Counted from the first letter of the stretch, positions 44,626-52,695 are shown. The stretch: DNA of 64,000 bases from a candidate division SR1 bacterium (GCA_026397515.1 JAPLUU010000021.1:1-64000); one strand, 5' to 3'. Made by a program: numbers and translations. The notes: generated by a model from the letters alone, not told the origin.

Positions 44626-46374
44626 ATGAGAGAATTTAAACTTTTTCCCGATCTTAAAAAGTATTCCTATGTATCCAGTACCCAACATATTGGATTGGAT
44701 AACTTCTGCAAAATGATAGTGCAAGATTATTATCAACAAAAACGCTTTCCCGGCCAGGATAACATGATTGGTGAGATTATTTCATCTGGAGTCAATTTGT
44801 TATCAAGAATCTCTACTGACCCCAAGGAAATTATTGCCTTGCAGGATGCTGCCAAATTATTGATGCGCAACATCACCAAAAGCAAACGAACAAAACTTCC
44901 TCAAATGAATGATGCCACGTTTTATGGCGTAAGAAATAATCGTGACGGTATTGATACGGAAACACATAGGAATGCCTTGTTTACTTTCACAGACTTAAAA
45001 CAAGTTGTCCCTGTCCTGCGACCGGCCACTAAAAAGTCTTTTGAAGAAGATAGCCTATCGATTATTGATGATCTCTATGAAATGGTCAAAAGACCGGTTG
45101 AAGTACATTATTCCTTTGATATCAAAATCAAACGGGAAGAAAAACAGACGTATTCTGTTGTTGTTGTAACCGACTTATCTCCCAACAAGGAAAATTCCAT
45201 CTTCAAACCGTACAAAGGATACTCTAAATCCCATTTTTATACCAATAGATATCAACAAATAGAGTCTTTTTACGGCGATGAAGATACTCTTAATTTTCGT
45301 GATAGTTTCTGGGAAATGATAATTGGTAAATTCAACTTCAAGGATTTAGCAGTCGGTAGCAGTAAGAAATATACCATGACTGCTAAACTCTATTCTCATC
45401 GTGGAACATCGACGCTTAAGCTTGCCTATGCAAAAAATGATGTATATGTCGGACATTATCTAGATAAACATAAGAGAGGTAACTATAGCTTTACCAAGAA
45501 AAGAAAGACTCTAACCGATTCTCAGATATACAGTCTGATGAAGATATATCCTTCCGTATACTATAATCCGATCATCTTTCAAAGTCACGAGGTGACGGAA
45601 AGTGTTATCGAATTTGTTAGGCGCTTTTGTAGCAATCACACCCAGGAATTGTTTCAAATCGCATTGGCCGATTGGTTTACTAAAAGAACATATGTTTTCC
45701 CAGAGATACTTATGGAACCAAATGGCACATCTACACAATTTGTGGCTAGTGGCTTATTAAGTCCTACCCTGGTTGCTCAGAAGATTGCCGTGACACCAAA
45801 TGATGTCAGGATAGATGCATATCATCTTGGGAGTATTATTACTGGAAGAAATGCTGGCGGTAAAACATCATTCATCGATATGATTGGTATCACCTTGCTG
45901 TTGGTGCAAAATGGTTGGCCGACATTATCAGAAAAGCCTGCCGTACTTAAGCCATTTCAGAAAATTCACCTCCATTATATCGAACCCAATGTTATATCCA
46001 TTGGTAAAAGCCGATATTTGGATGAGCTTATACGCATCAAAGAATTACTTCCAAGACTCGTCATCGGTGATCTTATTTTATTTGATGAACCATTTACCGG
46101 TACGTCATACAAAGATGGAAAACGGCAACTCAAAAACATTCTCACAATCCTTGCAAAAACAGATTGTAAAGTACTGTGTACTACACATCTTTCTGCAATC
46201 ATTCCTAATGTGAAAACTTTGCCTGGATACCATAACTTACATGTTGGACCCGATTATACCGTACAAGCAGGCGGGGATGCCTCTTCTCACGGTACTGAAA
46301 TTGCCAATGCCCAAGGGTTATCCTTTGGTGGCATGAAGCAATTGGTAAAACATTTGTATAAGAAAAATGAGTAA
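44626..46374 (+). CDS. MutS-family ATPase without mismatch-binding domain, non-UGA gene
   Basis: 582 residues. The C-terminal ~200 residues are a MutS-type ABC ATPase: Walker A TGRNAGGKTSF (around residues 406-416), Walker B LILFDEPFTGT (Asp487-Glu488), H-loop CTTHLSAIIP. The N-terminal ~380 residues do not show MutS domains I-III (no Phe-x-Glu mismatch motif), so it belongs with MutS-related proteins of unclear role rather than MutS itself. Codon usage unlike native genes, no TGA codon, TAA stop, own promoter box and terminator. Probably acquired. Confidence 0.85.
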   Translation: MREFKLFPDLKKYSYVSSTQHIGLDNFCKMIVQDYYQQKRFPGQDNMIGEIISSGVNLLSRISTDPKEIIALQDAAKLLMRNITKSKRTKLPQMNDATFYGVRNNRDGIDTETHRNALFTFTDLKQVVPVLRPATKKSFEEDSLSIIDDLYEMVKRPVEVHYSFDIKIKREEKQTYSVVVVTDLSPNKENSIFKPYKGYSKSHFYTNRYQQIESFYGDEDTLNFRDSFWEMIIGKFNFKDLAVGSSKKYTMTAKLYSHRGTSTLKLAYAKNDVYVGHYLDKHKRGNYSFTKKRKTLTDSQIYSLMKIYPSVYYNPIIFQSHEVTESVIEFVRRFCSNHTQELFQIALADWFTKRTYVFPEILMEPNGTSTQFVASGLLSPTLVAQKIAVTPNDVRIDAYHLGSIITGRNAGGKTSFIDMIGITLLLVQNGWPTLSEKPAVLKPFQKIHLHYIEPNVISIGKSRYLDELIRIKELLPRLVIGDLILFDEPFTGTSYKDGKRQLKNILTILAKTDCKVLCTTHLSAIIPNVKTLPGYHNLHVGPDYTVQAGGDASSHGTEIANAQGLSFGGMKQLVKHLYKKNE

Positions 46375-46418
46375 TTACCCTTCTCCAGTCCGCATATATC
46401 AGGACTGAGTATATAAGC

Positions 46419-46449
46419 TTGCTCCCTATATTTAGGGGGCAATTTTTTT
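46419..46449 (+). terminator. Terminator of the MutS-like gene
   Basis: 9-bp stem TTGCTCCCT / AGGGGGCAA with ATATTT loop and seven T. A weaker hairpin (CAGTCC / GGACTG) precedes it at 46,386-46,407. Confidence 0.9.
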
Positions 46450-46493
46450 GTTACAAAAAAAACTATGCGCAATTATAGTAACATGATAACATA

Positions 46494-46700
46494 CTATTCT
46501 TTATTTTTATCTGGAGTGCCGAATGCATCTTCTTTAGTTTGGATACTCGTACCATAGCCATTTTCGAAAATAAGTAGATCTTCGGTAAATGTTATTGTTG
46601 TAAATTCTTTTCGAACTTTTTCATAACAAAGATTTGGCTTACTTTATAGCCATTTGTGCATTTCGAAGTAAAATTCAGCATTATTTAATGAAATGGGAAA
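46494..46700 (-). pseudogene. Decayed gene remnant with internal TAA
   Basis: Minus-strand frame reading SLNNAEFYFEMHKWL, TAA at 46,644-46,646, then SKPNLCYEKVRKEF, FTEDLLIFENGYGTSIQTK, ending DKNKE at TAG 46,494. TAA is a stop in code 25 too, and no start codon or promoter box is present, so this looks like the broken 3' part of a lost cassette gene. With the hairpins beside it, this accounts for most of the gap 46,450-46,825. Confidence 0.55.
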
Positions 46701-46702
46701 AT

Positions 46703-46725
46703 AAAAAAAACCAGAGTTTTTCTGG
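46703..46725 (-). terminator. Orphan terminator
   Basis: Minus-strand stem CCAGA / TCTGG with AAAAC loop and eight T. No gene lies directly upstream of it; it may survive from a deleted cassette or act as a second stop for the gene at 46,826. Confidence 0.65.
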
Positions 46726-46751
46726 GTATATTTTAATAAATAATTACATTT

Positions 46752-46782
46752 AAAAAAAACTACATCGGAAACCCAATGTAGT
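46752..46782 (-). terminator. Terminator of the 102-residue membrane protein
   Basis: Minus-strand 10-bp stem (ACTACATTGG / CCGATGTAGT, one G-U), 4-nt loop, eight T. Confidence 0.88.
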
Positions 46783-46825
46783 ATTACAATATTTTGTGTA
46801 TTTTTTAGCTTTTGATGGGTTATTC

Positions 46826-47134
46826 TTATTTGGCAGGTTTAGGATCTGGATTCTTTATAAATGCTTTAGCGATCCCCAGAGGAATAAAATAACACATCAA
46901 CAAACCTAATAAACTTACTGTCCATTTGACCATTTCTGGTTCATTCATGTCTATATTTTCCTTTGATAATTCGTTCAATTCTCCGATAATCCATACAATT
47001 GTGGTAACAACCATAACGGATTCCCAGGATAAATTCCAGGAATTTCTCAAGAAAAATGCAACGATACTTAGAACACAAGCGATCATAAATAATGGGCTTT
47101 GTAACGCTTCGATTGATAAATTTATAATATCCAT
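46826..47134 (-). CDS. Small integral membrane protein, non-UGA gene
   Basis: 102 residues with three probable helices (PLFMIACVLSIVAFFL, VMVVTTIVWIIGEL, WTVSLLGLLMCYFIPLG). Stop TAA, no TGA codon. The length and topology are loosely phage-holin-like but I cannot support that. Own box at 47,179-47,206 and terminator. Confidence 0.75.
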   Translation of the reverse strand: MDIINLSIEALQSPLFMIACVLSIVAFFLRNSWNLSWESVMVVTTIVWIIGELNELSKENIDMNEPEMVKWTVSLLGLLMCYFIPLGIAKAFIKNPDPKPAK

Positions 47135-47178
47135 ACTATTATGTTTTATTTTTTTTTATTTTTTTTATTTATGATAAT

Positions 47179-47206
47179 ATCATATATATTTTATATAAAA
47201 TGTCAA
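47179..47206 (-). promoter_or_regulatory. Cassette promoter box (copy f)
   Basis: Minus strand TTGACA, 16-nt spacer with AAATATA, TATGAT. Begins 20 nt beyond the stop of the glycosyltransferase gene. Confidence 0.65.
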
Positions 47207-47225
47207 TAGTATGTTTTTTTCTTAT

Positions 47226-48374
47226 TTATTCCTGTATAAAATGAGGGAAAACTTTTATTTTTTCATTGTCTATGTTGTAGGATTTATGGACAATATCTTT
47301 CATGAAATTTGATGGTACTAGAAATGTGTCCATCCTTTTTTCTAACTGTTTTTTTATCAGTCGTAAAGAAAAATATTTTCCGATGATAGCTAATTTTTTC
47401 AATGGATTCTTAGTTGTATATGAACTGAGAAAATGCTTCAAAGTGAATGGTGTTTTTACTTGGTGTTCACTCGTTAACTGGCTTGGAAACGGATAAAAAT
47501 ATCCTAAATCATGGAACATCATCCATTTTTTTGCTGTACTATTTTTACTTGCTCGCATTGGTGCTCGCCCAAGATATCTCATGACACTGTTGTATCGGAT
47601 GAGATCTGGTTGTATTTTTTTTATTTTTCTTTGTAATTTTATCGCTTCGTAAAAATTCCCCAATCCGGTAATAATTCCTAGATATTTTATACATTTACCC
47701 AATGTTCATGATGGTACTTTTCAACCACATAATTCTACTTCATACCCGTGTTGTTCTAGTAATTCTTTCACATCATTGATATACGTCTCTATCCCTCAAA
47801 TTCTATTGATAAAATCTGATACTATGATTATTTTTTTGACTTCTTTCCCTGCGAGCGCGTGGAAACGAATGACTCGACTATCTTTGGTATAATTTTGAAT
47901 TCAGAATTTAGAATCAGAAAGTTTAGAATCTAACATTACAGAATCTTTCTTTTCTACTAAGAATTTAATTAGATGGTGGAGCTTTTGACCCGTGGTGGTT
48001 CATTGTTGGTGGGTGAGATCTAGTTCGTTACTTATGAAATCCTTGAGTCCTCATTTGGCGTAGCCGATAGGTGGTAATCATAACTTTATTGCTGTCAATG
48101 CAGAAAGTCCAAATGTTTCCAGGCATTCTGATGGTATGAGACAATAATCGCAATTTTCTATATATCTTTTGATTGTTTCTAAGCTTTGTCGTCCGAAAAA
48201 ATGAATATTTGTATTTTTGCTCGCTAATTCTTGTATCTTAGATTCTCTACTTCCTGAGCCAAATATAAATAGTTCAAATGGTAACTCTTTTCATTTGTAC
48301 ATCTCAATCATATCGATGATACCATCGATTCATTTTTCTTTTTCAAGTCTTCCAAAGTAGAGGAGTCATACCAT
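47226..48374 (-). CDS. GT4-type glycosyltransferase with swapped domain order
   Basis: 382 residues in one code-25 frame. Residues 1-~165 are the C-terminal, nucleotide-sugar-binding half of a GT-B enzyme (LLYFGRLEKEKGIDGIIDMI; PSECLETFGLSAL; PIGYAKGGLKDF). After a linker (~165-205) comes the N-terminal, acceptor half (KKIIIVSDFINRIGGIETYI; LVPSNFMKDIV; KVFPHFIQE stop). The normal order is the reverse. The linker is encoded by simple-repeat filler (47,890-47,945). Could be a real circular permutation, or the leftover halves of two tandem genes. Second Glu of the EX7E motif is Thr. Several TGA glycines. Confidence 0.75.
47890..47945. repeat. TAGAATTCAGAATT-type filler inside the glycosyltransferase frame
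   Basis: Degenerate units (GAATTCAGAATTTAGAATC) identical in kind to the intergenic blocks at 2,944 and 4,231, here translated as the inter-domain linker SDSKLSDSKFGIQNY because TGA is read through. Confidence 0.6.
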
Positions 48375-48398
48375 CAATTACAAATTATGAATTAAGAA

Positions 48399-48911
48399 TT
48401 ATTTTATTGATATCCGATATCTTTCTTTTATTATTCATTTATTTTCATATTCGGAATCCCATACTCATCAATTTTTTATCATCGCTTTGGATGATCATAT
48501 ATTGTTTTTATCACAAGTAAGTAATACCTTTTCTAGTCATAATTGTTTACATTTTTCTAGTGCTAGTTTGAGTCATATAGTAGCATATCATTTTTTTCTT
48601 TCGCTTGGTGTTATTCCATATCCGATATTACCCCCATCAAATCTTAATTCTTCATTGAGTTCGTGGCGTATATGTACAGCTCATACTATTTTTTCTTCAT
48701 CGTCGATAATAAAATATAATGTTGAATGTCCTGTGTGTTTCGGATTTTTTCCTTCTACATTGTTTTGTGTTCTTATGAGAAAATCTTCATAATTTTCTCA
48801 TTCTTTGAGTCCTGCTGCTCCAGGGATAATTTTTTCTTCTTTATCAGTAAACTCTTGTATCATTTCGAGATAGCTTTTTTCATGTTTTTTTTCTGGAAAT
48901 TCTAGTTTCAT
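48399..48911 (-). CDS. GNAT-family N-acetyltransferase
   Basis: 170 residues. STLYFIIDDEEKIVGAVHIR (beta4 region) and GYGITPSERKKGYAT (motif A, acetyl-CoA pyrophosphate loop, normally Q/RxxGxG/A), then LALEKCKQLGLEKVLLTCDK and NIGSSKAMIKNGG. Seven or so TGA glycines, several in motif A. Substrate unknown. Confidence 0.85.
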
Positions 48912-48927
48912 ACGATAACGATACAAA

Positions 48928-49125
48928 TTAAATATTTTTTATCTTTTGCTTCCATTCTTCTAAACTTAATTTCTGTCCGTCCAATACTTCTCAGCTATAA
49001 AGTTTTCGTAGTACGGAAAGTGCTGCACATTGCTCACATCTTGTTGATTTTCCAAACGTACATCCACCTTCTTCTTCTCGAAGTTTTATACAAAAATCTA
49101 TTTCTTTTTTGACATCTTCTTTCAT
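48928..49125 (-). CDS. Small Cys-containing hypothetical protein
   Basis: 65 residues with four cysteines (DFCIKL, GGCTFGKSTRCEQCAAL), possibly metal-binding. Its 5' end overlaps the 3' end of trmD by 28 nt, so the two are translationally coupled. One TGA glycine (YSGEVL). No family recognised. Confidence 0.65.
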
Positions 49126-49823
49126 GGTATTGGTTTTTTATTAGATAAAATCTTTGTCTTTTCTGTTCTTCGTGCTTTGATATTTGCGTGATGTCCACTA
49201 ATGAGAATTTTCGGAATTTTCATTCATAGAACTTCATCTGGTTTGGTATATTGTGGATATTCTAAATTGTTCATGTTTTGTTCGATATTATAACTTTCAT
49301 CTTGTCGACTAGCTTCCTCTTTGATAACTCACGGGATGAGTCTGGTTATCGCTTCGATCATCACCATTGCTGGGATTTCACCGCCGAGCGTGATATAGTG
49401 TCAGAGAGAAATTTTTTGAAATTGTTTAGGATATTTTTTCTTCATATATTGTTCGAAACGATAGTCGATACCTTCGTATCTAGTGCATACGAAAATGATA
49501 TGTTTTGCTGTACTTAGTGTGTGTGCATTCTTCTGTGTAAATACTTCTTTGCTTGGTGATGGTAATATAACTTTAAAACTTTTACTTTTTAACTTTTTTA
49601 TAATTGATTCCACTGCATCAATCGCTGGTTTAGCTTTCATAAGTAATCCAGCTCCTCATCAGTAAATTGTGTCGTCTACTTGTTGATGTTTACCAGGACA
49701 AAATATTCTTGGATTGGTAAAAGTAAACGTAAGAATTTTTTTTTCTTGAGCTTTTTTGATGAGCGAAGTTTCGATGAAACTTTTGAATATGTCTGGGAAA
49801 ATGCTGACTATATGAATATGCAT
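49098..49823 (-). CDS. trmD: tRNA (guanine-N1)-methyltransferase TrmD
   Basis: 241 residues; methylates G37 of tRNAs to prevent frameshifting. Trefoil-knot signatures: MHIHIVSIFPDIF, TIYGGGAGLLMK, CTRYEGIDYRFE, SLGHYITLGGEIPAMV, EAITRLIPGV with the catalytic Arg, and EEASRQDES carrying the catalytic Asp. The usual Asp of SIGDY is His. TGA glycines in YGGGAG and LGHY. Ends GKKMSKKK after a TGA, overlapping the next gene. Confidence 0.93.
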
Positions 49824-49831
49824 AATATTTA

Positions 49832-49958
49832 GTGAAAAGTTAAGAGTGAAAAGTGAATAGTGTAGGTATTTGTTGTAATATGAACTATTGTAATTTACGA
49901 TAGTTTGTAAGTATACAAATCATTCGTTATTAGTTTTTCGTTTTTCACTATTAGTTAA
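49832..49958. repeat. GTGAATAGTG / CACTATTAGTTAA-type filler
   Basis: Degenerate units in both orientations at the two ends (AGTTAAGAGTGAAAAGTG; TTTTTCACTATTAGTTAAT), capable of long-range pairing; same family as 3,878-3,960. Confidence 0.5.
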
Positions 49959-49959
49959 T

Positions 49960-50490
49960 TTAGAATCATTTAGCAATATATTGTACCAATCTAATAATGA
50001 CGTATGAGGATACTACGATGAGTAATCCTACTAGAGAACCAATTATTCCTTTTTTTGCATTTGCTGGATCTTTTCCTGAACTTGCTGCAAAGATAAACAT
50101 AAGTCCAGAAACTATAAGTGCTATAGTTACCAATGTTCCAATGAAAAATGTGGCAGAAAGTACTATATCTTGAACGAAAAGACCTACGGATGTAGGATCG
50201 TCCGTATTTCTTACGCTTTTCCTGATTCCAAGCGTATCGTAGATATTGAGTTTACATTGTCCGTTGACGAGTGATTTTTCGTCACAGGTGATTCACATGA
50301 CTGATTTATTTGATGTGGGTGTATTTGTTGTCGGATTGGGATTTGAACATGTTCATCCGCTTGCTGAATTATAAATTGTCCCTGTGTCTCAACAATTATC
50401 AAGATTTAATTGTTCTTGTGTTGTTAAAGCAAAAGAGAAACTGCTTCCTAAAAAAATCACAATCAAAAACGTACTAACTATTTTTTTCAT
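49960..50490 (-). CDS. Second VirB2/TrbC-like pilin
   Basis: 176 residues. Signal peptide MKKIVSTFLIVIFLGSSFSFA, an intermediate domain with three to four cysteines (NCGDTGTIYN, GGTCSNP, ITCDEK, GQCKLN), then two hydrophobic helices (DIVLSATFFIGTLVTIALIV; IIGSLVGLLIVVSSYVIIRL) split by basic GKDPANAKKG. The loop matches the KGK/AKK loop of the pilin at 22,239. Four or more TGA glycines. Stands alone upstream of trmD on the same strand. Confidence 0.75.
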
Positions 50491-50513
50491 TTTTTTGTAT
50501 ATGAAATAAATCA

Positions 50514-50566
50514 AAACCCCTCCATCCGCTTAGGCGGACACCTCCCCTTACCAAGGGAGACTATAT
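50514..50566. repeat. Palindromic intergenic element
   Basis: CCCCTCCATCCGCTTAGGCGG with hairpin TCCGC-TTAG-GCGGA and a following CCCCTTACCAAGGGAG hairpin. Elements of this wording are common between genes in Candidate Phyla Radiation genomes; not coding. Confidence 0.5.
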
Positions 50567-50633
50567 GGAAGATATTTTCTTATCTATATATTTTCTCCTT
50601 GATTTTGCAAACTAAGATATTAACCTAAGTAGT

Positions 50634-50912
50634 ATGAAATTACTCAAAGAATATATAAGAAAAACGCTTGCTCATAAGCATCTTGGCAGAGCGATGGTGG
50701 GTGCAGTAGCATTGAATACCGTAAGGACTATCTTGGAGATTCCAACGCTCGAATGATATGTCAGCTTCAATGTATTTTTTCTCAAAACAAACGATCAGGC
50801 TCTCAAGATAAAAATTTTTAAAGAAAAAAACCAAATATTACATGATGTAAATCTGGCTTTGGAGAAAATATGATATGCGACTAAAGTGCTTGAAATACGT
50901 ATTAAGAACTAA
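50634..50912 (+). CDS. Small DUF721/DciA-like protein
   Basis: 92 residues. Pattern HLGRAMVGAVALNTVRTIL followed by beta strands VSFNVFFLKTNDQALKIKIF and helix QILHDVNLALEKIGYATKV resembles DUF721 proteins (DciA, helicase-loading in other bacteria). The match is by pattern only. Two TGA glycines. Confidence 0.55.
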
Positions 50913-50998
50913 ATTTCTAATGTCATCTTGAATGTAATGAAAGATCTAGGTAAATACTATATTCTTCGATTTTGCTCAGAATGACAGTGGTTTAATTA

Positions 50999-51352
50999 TT
51001 ATTTTTTTTCATCTTCATCGTAGAATTTTTCATCCTTGAATTCTTTTTCAAAACTTTTGAATTCTTTGAGGTACATGGTTTCGAAGTCATCATATACTTT
51101 TTCCAAAAATTCAGGGAAGTTTTCTATTTTGGATTTAAGATAATCAGCTACTTCTGGAGTAACTCCTTCTTTTTCAAGAATATCCAAAAATCATTGTCCA
51201 TCTTTTTCGTCAATTTTCCCTACGATATGTGTCATCACTCGATCATAGAGTACTGGTTTAGTTTCCTCTATCATCATCTCGAGTCCTTCGTCATCGATTT
51301 CAGGAACAACTTTGATAATCATCTGTTCGATGAATATGTCCGTATCAATCAT
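50999..51352 (-). CDS. Acidic helical protein, DUF5663-like
   Basis: 117 residues, strongly acidic with EIDDEGLEMMIEE and a C-terminal run of Lys/Glu (FKSFEKEFKDEKF). One TGA glycine (GQGFLD). Similar in composition and plan to the 95-residue protein at 62,483. Function unknown. Confidence 0.65.
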
Positions 51353-51438
51353 GTTGTCTGTTTATTAATAAAATATTTATTGTCTAATACGTATGTATTT
51401 GTGGAAAAAAAACAAGATAAATTTTCTTTTATTTTTAC

Positions 51439-51466
51439 TTGACATTTCTATACTAATATATATAAC
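51439..51466 (+). promoter_or_regulatory. Cassette promoter box (copy g)
   Basis: TTGACA, 16-nt spacer with TAATATA, TATAAC. Confidence 0.7.
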
Positions 51467-51491
51467 AATATCGTCATTAAGAAATCGCCTT

Positions 51492-51518
51492 CCTAATGAT
51501 TAGGCAGAAACCGCCTAA
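51492..51518 (+). promoter_or_regulatory. Two mutually exclusive leader hairpins
   Basis: CCTAA-TGA-TTAGG (51,492-51,504) and TTAGGC-AGAAACC-GCCTAA (51,500-51,518) share TTAGG, so only one can form at a time. Placed between the promoter box and the start of the PKD protein gene; possible switch or simply stable leader structure. Confidence 0.45.
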
Positions 51519-51572
51519 ACACCAATGGCTCATAATCGTAGAAAACAAAACAAAAAATTTAATATTTACAAG

Positions 51573-52637
51573 ATGAAGACAAACAATTTAGTTAATGCTG
51601 AAAATTCAGCAGCAGATCTCAATCAGAAGAATTACACTCCTGAAAGCTGGGCCGCTTTACAAGCAGCTCTGAACTTACCGGAAACAAGTGAAGCAGAAGC
51701 TGATGAAAAGGCTGACACAATTCAATCCGCCATTAGCGAACTTGAACTTGTTGACGCTAAGGATCAGCCCAAGAAGAAAAAAGGATTCAATAAAAGCTGG
51801 CTTTTGCTGCTTGTGTTGTTACCTCTGGGCTACTGGTACTTCTTTACCGGTGGTACTTCCAAGGTTCTTGACCTGACTGTTGCTCCTATTACTGGTGAAC
51901 CTGGATTGGTTACAAAAATTACTGTCAAAGCCAATTTCGAGAAAGGAATATTGGATTATGGTGATGGTACCGATTCACAAATGACCGGTAATGGTAATAA
52001 AACTATAAGCTATGGTCCCGTTGACCACGTCTATAGTGACACAGGAGTCTTTGTAATCACTGTTAAAGGTATTTGGGGCAAGGATTCAACTGTTAAGACC
52101 GTTGAAATCCATGTTACAACACCGACACCAGCAGATACAACTAAACCTGGAACAACACCTGGTACAACCCCTGGTACAACCCCTGGAACAACACCTGGTA
52201 CAACCCCTGGTACAACACCCGGAACAACCCCTGGTACAACACCTGGAACAACACCTGGAACAACCCCTGGTACAACACCCGGAACAACCCCTGGTACAAC
52301 ACCTGGCACTATTACTCCTGGTACAACACCCGGCACTATTACTCCTGCCAAACCAAAACAGAAATTACCATTCCATTATTCGGTGATTATTGGTTCGGAC
52401 ACTACCCGGTTTCAAACCGGCGATACTACCACTATGGTATTTGATCAAAAGCCTACATTGATTACTGATTTTACCGGACAAACTGGTCCTCAGACCAAGT
52501 TCCAATCGGGAAATTCTAAATTCGATGTGAAAAAAGGTTATACTCTGATTCAGCGCCCTGATGGGAAATGGGTTATGAAGGGTGTCGGTGGCGATGAGCC
52601 GGCCGTTAAAGTTGGTAGGTACAAAGTTAAGTACTAA
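51573..52637 (+). CDS. Membrane-anchored PKD-domain protein with TTPG repeats, non-UGA gene
   Basis: 354 residues from ATG 51,573, chosen because an A-rich leader precedes it; ATG 51,525 is also open and adds 16 basic residues. FIVAR-like helical module (NYTPESWAALQAALNL), one membrane helix (SWLLLLVLLPLGYWYFF), a PKD-like domain (LDYGDGTDSQ, DHVYSDTGVFVITVKG), then about 17 tandem Thr-Thr-Pro-Gly units (52,140-52,345) and a C-terminal beta domain. TAA stop, no TGA codon among many glycines. Probably a cell-surface spacer protein of foreign origin. Confidence 0.8.
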   Translation: MKTNNLVNAENSAADLNQKNYTPESWAALQAALNLPETSEAEADEKADTIQSAISELELVDAKDQPKKKKGFNKSWLLLLVLLPLGYWYFFTGGTSKVLDLTVAPITGEPGLVTKITVKANFEKGILDYGDGTDSQMTGNGNKTISYGPVDHVYSDTGVFVITVKGIWGKDSTVKTVEIHVTTPTPADTTKPGTTPGTTPGTTPGTTPGTTPGTTPGTTPGTTPGTTPGTTPGTTPGTTPGTTPGTITPGTTPGTITPAKPKQKLPFHYSVIIGSDTTRFQTGDTTTMVFDQKPTLITDFTGQTGPQTKFQSGNSKFDVKKGYTLIQRPDGKWVMKGVGGDEPAVKVGRYKVKY

Positions 52638-52662
52638 CCAATTCAATCCATTATATTTACCG

Positions 52663-52695
52663 CCGTGAGAAGTTTTCTTTCTCACGGTTTTTTTT
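52663..52695 (+). terminator. Terminator of the PKD cassette
   Basis: Stem CCGTGAGA / TCTCACGG with a 9-nt loop and eight T. Confidence 0.88.

Noticed and set aside
46826-47134. Phage holin
   Set aside because: Three-helix small membrane protein, but no endolysin or phage genes nearby.
52140-52345. CRISPR or satellite DNA
   Set aside because: 12-nt in-frame repeats encoding TTPG within a protein.
12310-52695. Contig chimerism as the explanation for the non-UGA genes
   Set aside because: The units are short, complete and interleaved with native genes at five places, with the same promoter geometry; random misassembly would not give that. Cannot be fully excluded without reads.
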